DNA of 64,000 bases from Liolophura sinensis (Eukaryota > Mollusca > Polyplacophora > Chitonida > Chitonidae), in assembly GCF_032854445.1 (NCBI RefSeq), contig NC_088305.1:8231717-8295716 (forward strand), in the 5' to 3' direction. How positions within the stretch are numbered: the first letter of the stretch is position 1; each line of letters starts with the position of its first letter. The translations under genes were made by a program, and so were the position numbers. Positions 23,601-35,600 of the stretch are shown here, one piece after another. The notes under the pieces are model-generated. The model saw only the letters and a program-made list of their open reading frames with translations, made no database searches and was not told where the DNA came from.

Positions 23601-26600
23601 TGTTGGGCGGGTATACACTCCACCAATACATGCTGGCGATATGTCATGTGTGGGGCGGGTAAACACTCCACCAATACATGCTGACGGTGTGTCATGTGTG
23701 GGGCGGGTATACACTCCACCAATACATGCTGACGATGTGTCATGTGTAGGGCGGGAAAACACTCCACCAATACTTGCTGACGGTGTGTCATGTGTGGGGC
23801 GGGTATGCACTCCACCAATACATGCTGACAGTGTGCTCCACCAATACATGTTGACGATGTGTCATGTGTAGGGCGGGTAAACACTCCACCAATACATGCT
23901 GATGGTGTGTCATGTGTAGGGCGGGTATACGCTCTGCCAATAGATGGTGACTGTGTGTCATGTATGGGGCGGGCATACACTCCACCAATACATGCTGACG
24001 GTCTGTCATGTGTAGGATGCGTCTAAGTTCCACTATTATCACGCATAAAAGAAAACATCAGGAGTCGAATTACATAATCAGATCGAGAAATTCTTCCTTA
24101 CTTAAAAAACGATTCAAAAGTTTTTTCACCAAATATACCTCCGATCGATAAACACACCTCATTTCACATCCGAAAAACATGTCACTCTTACCACAAACGT
24201 CAGACTTTACTCTGTCGAACACCTATGGAGACCCACGCCTTTTCCCAGGTGGTTGACAAAACTCCAGACCTCGTTGGTCACTTAAAATTGGGCATGATGT
24301 CATTTGTGATAAAAAAAATCTTAGATAACTGAGGCAGTCATGGTCTGAGGGAGGTGTCAATTTACCCCTACCGGTATTTTACCTGGAATTGTATTATCCA
24401 GTACAAAACCAACGAGTCCACCAACAAACATGCTCGTGCTGAGTAGAACCCGGATGATCTGATCCGCAACAGCGCTACCTGGTGACAAATAGCAGTAACA
24501 CGATTAGTTATTACGGTTTGTAAATATGCAGCGTGTCTCAAAAATGGCTGTTTTTATGTGCGTTTCACCTGAATAACACAGAGACCTGACTGTTAGTAAA
24601 TGTACAACATTTTATTGACCTTGTTTAAACAATGGCAAATTTCATATCAAGAAAAATTAGCAGTTGAGCAGTATTATCATAATGACAAGGAGTATTATCA
24701 TAATGACAAGCAGTATTATCATAATGACAAGCAGTATTATCATAATGACAAGGAGTGGGTAAAATTGAGTTAAATTGTTAAGCTCGTTGTTTTAAGATTC
24801 TACATATTTGGTACATGTGGTGTGCGAGGCAGTAAAACGAAAGATACACTACTAATTGACGCAAAGATATGTTTGAAGTTATTCTAGAACAAAAGAGATA
24901 AACTATTCAATGGAATATACGCTGAAATGTGGTTGTATATAAAGGCACTCATTTTCGGAGAACAATGGCCCATGCAATAAAGAAAGTATGCACTATTGCT
25001 TGTCACCTGTGAAGGTTGAATGTATCTCTGTCGGGGAAAATAGTACGAACAATACCGGGCTTGAACATACCACAGACACGTGTTTGAAACTATGCGTCGA
25101 ACAAGACATTCGTACACCAGCTGTCAACCAATATGGGCCTTCTAGGTGAATAATCGCAAGGTCAATTGCCAAAACGGCGTTTAACACAAACTACTAAAAA
25201 GATAAGAAAGTAAATAAAGCACCAAAATAGGGCGGAAAAGGGCAGCTGGGTCATTGCGCCTCGCTAGTACGCTAACAACTGTAAGCTTTCAAGAAGTGTT
25301 TGTTAGCGGATACAAGATGGCATCTGGAAGAGTTTCCATTCTCCGTATGTAGTGTTGCACCCTAACACTTATATCGGCTTTACTTACCTGTGCTGATGGA
25401 GTCACCGTGGCTGTCTAGCCATCTGGGCAAACAAAGAGCCGAGAAGATCGAAAAACCAAGAATGAAGAGGTTCCGCGAGGAGTTGAGGTCAACAAACTGT
25501 AGGTTAGATAAACCCACGGCTGTTATCATGCCTGTAAGTAAAGACATTTTAATCAATTTAGACCCTGTGTCCCTGACAGACCTATTCTTGGTTGTGTTCT
25601 AACTTGCTGTTGATAAACACTAAAATCCGATTAACTTAGACTCATTCCGCTGTATTAGATATTTTGTCCACAAGTTTCTGTATCTGCATTTAGGTTTGGG
25701 TGTGTATAATAAACGTAATACTCACAATTTCTTAGTTATTCATTGGTTTACGAATATTTCCCCATATATACGACTTTAGTCAGATTATAACGGCGAGTGG
25801 CACAAGTAAATGGCCACCCTTTTACACTTAACTGACATACTTTCTAAAATAAAATAAAGCCTCACCGAACATCACGATAAACATTCCTCCAACGACGGGA
25901 TCTGGGATTGTGACGAACAAGGCGCCAAACTTGCCCAAACATCCCAGTAGTATCATGATCCCGGCTCCCCACTGGACAACACGACGACTGCCAACCTGAG
26001 CAATGCGCATAAAACCAGTTTAATTATTTGACTGATATTTAAAGGCGTAATGAAGAATTTTTCCTCTCATGTGATGGCAGCGCGGTTTATGCTGGAGGAA
26101 ACCGGAATGCCCGGCAAAACCATATGTACACCGTATTGGTGGAGGAGACGAGCCTAAGGAGTGGAAACAACGATAGTAGCGGAAACAACGTAAGGAGCGA
26201 AAAAAACCTAAGGTGGTGAAGCAACCAGTGAAGCGGAAGCAGCCCAAGGAGTGGAAACAAGCTAATGAGCTTAAACAGCCTAAGGAGCGGAAGCAACCTA
26301 AGGAGTGGAAACAAGCTAAGGAGCATAAACAGCCTAGGGAGCGAAAGCAGCCTAAGGAGTGGAAACAACCTAAGCAGCGGAAACAGCCTAAGGAGCGGAA
26401 GCAATCTAAGGAGTGAAAACAACCTAAGGAGCCGAAACAGCCAAAGATTGGAAGCAACCTAAGGAGTGAAAATAATAAGAAGCGGAATCAATCTAAGGTG
26501 CGGAAGCAATCTATGGAGCGGATGCAAACCAATGAGTCGAAACGACATAAGGAGCGGAATCAACCTAAGGTATGTCACACGAACGGTGAGAGCTGGTCAT

Positions 26601-29600
26601 GCACGGATTCTCGGTTCATGTGGGGGATCGAGAGACTGACTGAGAAAAACGTGGAATAATCGGGTTAGTGAAATAGTGAGATGGAAGCGGAATTAATGTA
26701 TGTATGCTCTTGCGCTTTTATGTCTTACTTAAATTTTTTTCAGCCATGTAAGGATTACGTATGTGTACATATAGTGTGACTTCTTGTGGGAGGGCGATTG
26801 CCGCTACAGTTCCCCTACCCAGTTACATTATAATGACACCGGGCCAACTACTCCTGTTATCTTGCACTACCATCTCAGCGATGAGCGTTTTGAAGTCTTT
26901 TGTATGTCCCCACACAGGTTTGATCCCAGATCTCCAGACATTGAGGTGAATTCCGCTAACCACTAGGCCACCGAAGCAGTCTTAAATGAATGTGTGGAGT
27001 GTTATGAGATGAAAGGTGATTGAAAAGTACCAAGCAAATTATACCTTTAACAAATTAGCGACAGATTAATAAAAAGTTTTTCAGAGGTAAATGTCCACAT
27101 GGGGAATAAGTAAATAAACTGCGATATGGATCAATTTTTGCAAATGACTTAAGGTTAAAGCAAAGTGGAAAAGAGACCTTTGTTATGCCTATGGCTCCAA
27201 CGTTCTCGCTGTACGACGTCGTGCCATTGCCCGTCCCCCAAGCTCCTGCCAGTATACAGCCAACGCCCTCCATACCGATACCTGTAAACCCACGTTATAT
27301 ACTGCTGAAGATTAAACTCAAAAGCAAAAAACTGTCAGCACCGTGCTTACTCAGGAAACAGCGGTTGAATCGATTGTGTGCGGAACGCGGAACCAGAACG
27401 CGACAGCACAAAATACGCGACATGCCCAGAAATGAATTTCTTTATTTATTTGATTGGCTGCTGCGTCATTGTGGTGCGCTAGCATTCTTACCATTCGGAG
27501 ATTCTCACCAGAAGTGACCAGTTCACTTAGGTTACAGTTAGGTTGCAAACAAATTCAGTGATTTGCTGGTTATTGGGATATTGATCTACTCTGTGAGTTC
27601 ATATGTCGTATTAAGGTATACAATATCGCGTTGTTGCGCTGACCACGCACGTAAACGCCATTTATGAACATTACAACACGACAACTTAACGTTTTTAGTT
27701 AAAATGTCACCTTCTCGTAATAGACTTGTGCTTGTGGAGGAAAACTTCGGCTATTGATTCAAGTCATGCTGATTTTTACTATACCTAACCCCGGCGACTC
27801 ACCAACCTATTCGTTATTTAAATAAGATGAAATACATAGGATGGCCAGTTTCATGAGTGAAGGAAACTGGAGTGTGTCCCGAAGAAATTTCCACGTTTTC
27901 CACGTTTGACATATCATCTCAGTGGGATCCGACTTTTCTTCATGCTCCTTTATTTTGACCAAGATGCAAGGTCCTTATTGAACAAAGGGACCAATGGAAT
28001 CCAGAAAATCCCATGTCCGAGAATGCAAATCATTCCACGCCTCGTGTTCAGAGATTTACTGATTTATTTATTTGATCGTTCTTCATCACCATCTAGCGAA
28101 TGAAATCCGATTACCTTAACCACTTGTCGACGGACAGCTCCCCCCCCCCCCCACACTCATGGGGATATCGTACCTCTGTTAACAGCGTGTGCTGGCGGTG
28201 GTGGGGCGCCACTCAGTCTGGCGCATGCGTAATAGTCTCCAACCGATTCCATCATTGAGGCCAAAACTCCGGCGACCATTCCGAAAACTCCCGAACCACT
28301 CACTGTGGGAAGTCCCCACTGACCTGCAACACGACAAAAAATATTAGCGAGTTCTCTGAGCTTAACATCTACCGTTGGTGCCTTCGGGGACTACTGGTTT
28401 ACATTTTGTCTGTATCCCCTAGTCTGTCAGTTGGTCAGCCCGTAACAATGTTACAGCACAACTTCGAGTTTCGTAATTTTACATCCATTTTAGAAAAACT
28501 ATGTCTATTTTTGTCTTGTTATGGACGCTGACACTTTCGAAGCCTTTTTTGTTATTTATTTTTTTATTTGATTGGTGTACTCAAGAAAATTTCACTTATA
28601 CGTCGGCGCCCAGCATAATGGTGCGAGGAAACCGGGCTCGAAATCCAAGATCATCCGCATTTTGCTGCCAGGCCGTCCCACATACGACCATAAAGGAAGC
28701 CAACGTTGTTGAGAGGCTCCTGGGTCATTGAGCCTTTTTGTTACTGTGATTTAAAAGCATATGCCGTTACATGACGTTACAGGTATACGTGTGCTTACCA
28801 GGGTAAGGAAATCTAAACCATGCTGCTTCCCTGATGACGTAGGTTTTGTTGTCGGTTCTAGCCTCGTAGCCCCACTCCCCGGGACTTGTCGGAAGGACGT
28901 TGGTGACAGTAAGCAGAAAGCAAATCAACCATGACAGAGCAATAGCCATGATGATCTACAAATACCAGTTAAGAACAAGTATAAGGTTAAAGTCTGTCTT
29001 CCCATTAGCTCGAACAAATCAAGACGCTGTCTCCTCTTACCAGTCCTAACAACCACGTTTGTATAGATTGCACTGACTTGGTGTTTACCGCCGTATTATA
29101 AAACTTATCACTCATTTGACAGCATTTCACCAAAGAATCCCCTTGACTTCAAACTGAAGATTCGAACACACAACATCACTCTATAGGGCTTGACAATCAA
29201 TCGTTGCTCTATAACAATGTGGGCCAGCGAGGGTCCAAATATAGTATTTATTTATTTATTTGAATGATGTTTTACTTCTCTCTCAAGAATACTTCACTTA
29301 TACGACGGCGGCCAGCAGGAAACCAACGATCATACACAGGTTGCACAAATACAGTAATGCCTCTCCGAAGCTTCAACTCGAAGACACCATGGCTCGGTTG
29401 TTCAAAAGTATATTAACTAATACCGGTATTAAGTCAAATTACATATTTACAATTTCAACAAAAAAACAGCAATTAGTACAGTTGTACAGAGATCAAAGGG
29501 AACAGCAGCAGATTTATTTTTATTAAATATACTGATAAACAATTATTTTTGGGCAGGATACAAAACTTGTCTTAAAACTAAATCTGCTATTACGCCTTAA

Positions 29601-32600
29601 GACAGTCTTGAACAACTGAGACCAAGCATGATGACCCAGGCACAACTTACAAAACACCAAAAACAACCAACACAAACCTCAGAAGTACCATGAAAGTGTA
29701 TATGACGTATTATTTAAGACGGATTAATACATAGAGGGTTTTTCCGGGTGTTTTATAGGTCACAATTATGACAAGGCTGGAGAATGAGGCAGGGTCTGAG
29801 GCTTACAAACGCTCATACACTTTAGCAACCAAAGTGCGGAAATATTCAAACATGTAAATATTGTCAAGCGGTGCAATATGACGTTTCCTTTCTTCGTCCG
29901 ATGACAATTGGTTTAGTTTCCATTAACCTTGTACCAAGGAATGAGCAATGTCAGAAACATGGTTGTTTTATAACAAAACACTTAAAACAAAAATAGAGAG
30001 GAAAATCAGAGCAGTTTGGTAATAATGTCTGGAAATAGTCATATGTAACAGCTGAAATATGATTTCTCGTCAACTTATCTCAATTAAGGTTTTATTCTAA
30101 CTGTTCATGTAAATGCTTAGATGTTAACCAGTTGCACGTCCACTGACCTATATAGAAGTGTTGTCATTTATGAGACGTCACTGTTCTAGAATTACTCAGA
30201 ATGCTGTAATGGAATCGCATTGAATGAAAAACAACATTAAAACAAAGCAAAGGGAGCTGGCCTTGAGGATGCTTATCCCAGCAGCAGAATAGATGCTGAA
30301 CAAAGGTTGAGACGTCTGTATATGGCGGTTACAATAACGCTGAATGGATGGATTGGTGTGTTTCACCATATACTCAAGAATATTCTACAAAGACCAAGGC
30401 TGTCAGTTTTTGTAGATGGGTCAACAGTGTAGAGTTTCGGAGAGAACCATCGTTCCTTAGGCAATTTCCTGGCAATCTTCTTGACTTGAAATCATCTCAT
30501 GAAGATGATTGTGTTTATGAAAAGGATTTGGCTTACATAAAAACGCGTGACACATTTTTGGGATGAAACTCTCATTGCAGAAGTGTTTTGAGTTTGGAGT
30601 GTTGAGATTCCTGTACCTGTGTTTCAGTATAAAGTACAGTTCCTCTGGTATAGCATCTTTCTTAACACTTACGGGAAATAGTTTGAATATCGGTACAGTT
30701 GTTGTTTTACAACCAGCCCCCTTTCGCCATGCTGGGCACGGAACAGACACTTCCCTGAGGTACTGAGAAAAGGCGCCAATAAACACTATTGTCCTGGAAT
30801 ACAAAATCGATTGGTTAACTGACAGATTTGACGCATATTTAACTGAAAGACTTTGTTGGGCTAGCTCTTGACCAAGACATTTCAAAATTGTACAACGGCC
30901 ACTTCATCCAGTCTATGAACACAGACTTGTATGTAAAGATTTCAGAATTAGAGACACATACACATATCGAAAGATTGTGGTTATTTCTTTAACGCTTTTA
31001 CAATAAATTGTTTTGAATAGCTATTTAACGAAAATATGATTATCTTGATTATTTTGTTTATCTCGGTATCAGAAAAATTCAGACCTTTCCAACATACTCC
31101 ATGTGCATATTTCATTTTTCATATTCATTTTTATAATATTGTAGCCATCCAGAATGGTTTAGACACATTTTCTTTCATTATATCAATCCATAATTATCAT
31201 AAACCATCTATGAGCTTTCAATTGTTTATTATATGAATCTAAAACTATTAGAAATCCTTTTTTTTCAGCTTTCTTACGTCCTACCAAGGCAGAGTTATAA
31301 GAAACCATCCTTGAGCTTTCAGCTGCCTTACATTATAGCGATCCACCATTGCTTAGAAGCCTTCTCTGCCGCTGCGCTAAACAAAGACAAGCCAATCATC
31401 GTCACCGTTGGGGTCACCGCTAGAGGGCCGATGAATTTTAAAATTAGACCCATAATTCCGCTAAAACCGATAGCAACTTGAAACAGAGAGGCCACCATGA
31501 TCGCTCCCTGCAGCTGAGAAAAAAAAAACAAAAACAAAAAAAACAAAAAAAAAATGAGGATATGAGTTTTATCATTTCTAAAATGACGTTATCTGGAAAC
31601 GTCAGTTCTCGAACAATCATACATGTGCCAACACTGAGATAAGTTTAAGAGTATCCCACCAGCTGTACTTTTTGCACAGAGGTGTCGCCAAACCTGCGAA
31701 ATGTTCTCTCTTCAAGGTGTTGGCTGCCGCCGTATTAGTGAAATATTCTTGAGTACGGCGTAAAACTCCAATGAAATAAATAAATAAATTCCCACGCGAT
31801 TTGCTGTAATACTATTGAAGTGGAGTTAAACAACAATCATTCATTCGAACAAAAACATTGGAACTATTTTAAATTGGTGACGATTTTTCTCGCAACTACG
31901 ATTGTATAAGTTTGAATAAAGAAGAGATACAGTTAGAGAGTTCACAATGTGCTATAGTTACTGTCAAACACACCTGTCCAATGCGCTTAAATAAATATCG
32001 GCTGATTGATGGATTTATTGATTGATTTATCGGTGATTAACAACGTGCTCATGAATTTTTCACTGATGTGACATGCGGCAACCTTAATGGGTTGATTAAA
32101 CCCGTGTGGTCTGAGTTAACCACCGCCCTTCGCCAAGTATCTCACGAAACTACAGACTTAAAGCGGACAGCATAAACAGCCACGGCTGGATTCGAACGCG
32201 ATAACTCATTGGGGTCAAGCGCTTGATGATCGCAGCGTGCCAGCTTTTTAACCATCAGAGCCAGCGAGTGCACGCCCAAATCGTCTGCTGTTTACATATG
32301 GTTTCCTTCATTAGATATTTAATTGGCGTTTAGCGCAGCTTTCAAGAATCTTGGCCCACAATAAACATGCAGCGATTTTTCAACAATGGTAGATAGGACA
32401 CAAATGTATATTTTTCTTTTATCGTGTTGTAGTGCTTGAGAGAGTATTGTCCCCTTGATCGATAGAGAAAGTTGGTCATTCTTTACCTCGCGCAATCTTT
32501 CTTGCCACATCTGGCGGTGCTCCGCCCCTCCGTTCTCAGGCAAAGTTGTGTTTTCATTATCTGCTCCTGAAAGGAATAGATAACATGAAATTCCGACTGA

Positions 32601-35600
32601 TCTTTAAAGATGGAGAAAACATAAAAATGACATAAAAATTCGGTGAAAGAGTGAGAAAAGTTACTCCTAAATGTGGTCTTCAATATTTTTTCCGATTTTT
32701 CTTTAAGGAGAAAAAGACTCTCGAAAATATTTTTCTATGGTGGGTATTTGGGACCACCTTTTTGGTATTTATAGTGTTTGTTAAATAATGTCATAAATGA
32801 GGATGTAACACAGGTTTAATAAATATGTTTGCACTAGAATTTGTTCTTTTCAGCTAACAAATGTATTAAACCTCAATTTGGATCATATTTATATTTTTAA
32901 TGTGTTCATAAATATTATCATAATTTAGATTAAATGCATATGTTTCGATATGAACAACAAATTTACATTCAGATAAATTTATTAGTTAAGCTTCATATCC
33001 TTATTTAGAACATTTTTATGCAACAACGATAAATACCAAAAGTTGATCCCAAGTACCCACCATACAAAAATATTTTCAAATACCCTTTTTCTCTTGAAAC
33101 AAAAAACCCAATGAAATATTAAGGCTCATATTTGCAAATAATCTTTGACGCTCTTTCATCTAATTTTGGCATCATTTTTATGTTTTTTTTTCTCCAGAAA
33201 ATCTGTCTAATATTGGAAGCATTTCCCGACAGTAAAGTAAAATGTTACATTTGATTATGGGCAAGAAATGCAACTGAATATTTCTGACAAACTTCGTTTC
33301 AAAACTGGATGTTTTTGAAAAACCCTGGATGCCAAAGAAACATCAGAACATATTCTTACATAACATCTCCACGATTAGGTTTTGAGACGGAAAATTTCAC
33401 TTAGATGATTGAATCACTGGCTTACAGCGACTGTCAGGCATTTAACCAATGAAATCCATGTTCAAATTCAGCTCTGCCTGTTATGACTACGGCGTGAAGA
33501 CAAGAGGTTTGCCAAATTACATGGTAGTGATCAAAGGTAGATACACCGGGCACCCTGGTTTCCTACGTTTTAAATGAAGCTACGGACACTTAGCCAAAAG
33601 GATGTGTAAACCCACTGGATTAAAACAAGACAGAATACTGATCTATGCGTGGAAACCAAGACTCTTGTCCGAACAAGAAAACGAAACATCTTTAGGAAGC
33701 TCTTCATTGAATGGCTCTTTAAACATATAGTGATATATTGTATTTATTTCATCAAAGATCCACTTTTCCAATAAGTTGAGATATCTCCTCAGACACTGTT
33801 TATACGCGAATTAAAAACCTTACTTTATCATTACTACCTTTGACAGAGCGAATAGATTTATAAATTTGGGGTGGGTTGGTGGAATGGTCAAAATCGTCAG
33901 TATGTACACCAGCTCAATTTTATGAGGGTGACTGGCAGTAGATCAGGGAACTAACAATGTCACCAATATTTATAAGGCCAATATATTGGCTGATAACTTT
34001 TCCTATGTATCTAGTTCGGACAACTACAGTCCTGCGTTTATCTTACATAAGTCAGATATGGAGCGCATACAACCATTCAATAATATCCAGTTTGATGATT
34101 TGTCCGTTAATGACGATTTTAACTTGAACGAACTTAAGTAGTCCTTATCCCCAACGATTGACTCTTCTCCTGGAGAAAGGTGGCATAACATAAGCTATGA
34201 TCCGTAATTTGCCGCATAAGTGTTTGAACATTTTACAGCTTTCATATACACGTAATAGTGTGTGGAATGCTATGCATTTACCCCGTGCTTGGAAACGAGC
34301 TATAGTTGTCCCTATACAAGCGTCATGTCGAACATTCGTATACCACTCGTAGTCCGTAAAGGGCGTTCTAAGTCGATAATAGCAATATCCATTTCCAAAA
34401 CAACGTTTAACACTAGCTCCCAAAGACAAAGATATGTAAGATATTATACAAATAGGAAATAAAGGCGGTAACACACAAGAGAGAAGCGGTCATCAGTTTT
34501 CAATGATGCCGGGCAGACAGCTGATATTTCAGGCATGAATTCCATATCAAAATTCAAATGCGTAGATCATGAATGATTTCCCGGTCAAATAACAATTAAA
34601 CAAGGTATCTCACTCGCGCTTTGATCGCAACTGTTCATAAGGGCATCATGCAGATGTAATGAGCATGGCTGCCTTTACGGCCCCCAGCCCCAGGTTAAGC
34701 GGTATTAAATCCAGTTTGAAAATGACGTGCGTTACACGCTTAAACGAACAGACTGTGGTTCAAAAGTAACGGACGATTACGTCTTTCCCGTTAATATGTA
34801 AGGATCTAATTCTACAAGAAACGCCGTCTATGATGTTACACATGACATGCTTGTTCTGTATAAAAGCTGTCTACAAGATAGACGGTTACACTCGGCAACC
34901 AGCGACATTTATGTTGTTAAATACCATGTACGCGATGGATATGTACATAAAGATAACAGCGCCGTCTATGTGGTTGATCACAATGCAGATCGACAGAGAT
35001 TCTGAACGCTCTGTCCATACCTGCCAACGAGAGTATTATACTCATTGTAAAATTTGAGAAACTTAGAATGAAGGCGTTTACTGGAGTATCCTTGAAAAAC
35101 TAGTTTTTGAACTAACAACGTGTGACGCAGATTAAGGTCATCACAATTACTACAAGGCGAGATATGTATACGCCATATACAGGACCCTTTGGTATATTGC
35201 TATACAAATAGGGATAATTTACAATATCCCTAAGACTAGGAAAGATCACCCACTGCCCATTTCATATCTGCTCAATGTAAGTCAATGAAAAAGATGATCA
35301 ATTCCTGACTTAACTGGTTTTTTATGTAAAAACAAGTTTTATAAAGTCAATTTTATAAAAATGTATAAAGTTATTTATCTATTTGCTGCATTCCTTGATT
35401 TAGCCTAGCCAAAACAACTACCAATTTAAGTTCCGTCGGTGGCGTAAATCGACCACTTCGGACGGGTACACGCCATTACAAATTGAACTCACCCCCATAA
35501 GGGTGACTGGTGTTAAATGCTGTTTAATGAATGGAACCACGTCGATTTCCCATCACCACCCCCTCCCACCCTCACCCCCTCACAAACACACACACTCTAG

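Noticed and set aside
21079..24023. CRISPR-like regular repeat
   Set aside because: Units are contiguous with no unique spacers, in a eukaryotic intron.
26020..26457. Leu/Phe- or Lys/Gln-rich frames on both strands
   Set aside because: Products of the 18-bp array.
34813..35002. Short open plus-strand stretch in an SLC23 intron
   Set aside because: No motif or splice support; compatible with chance.
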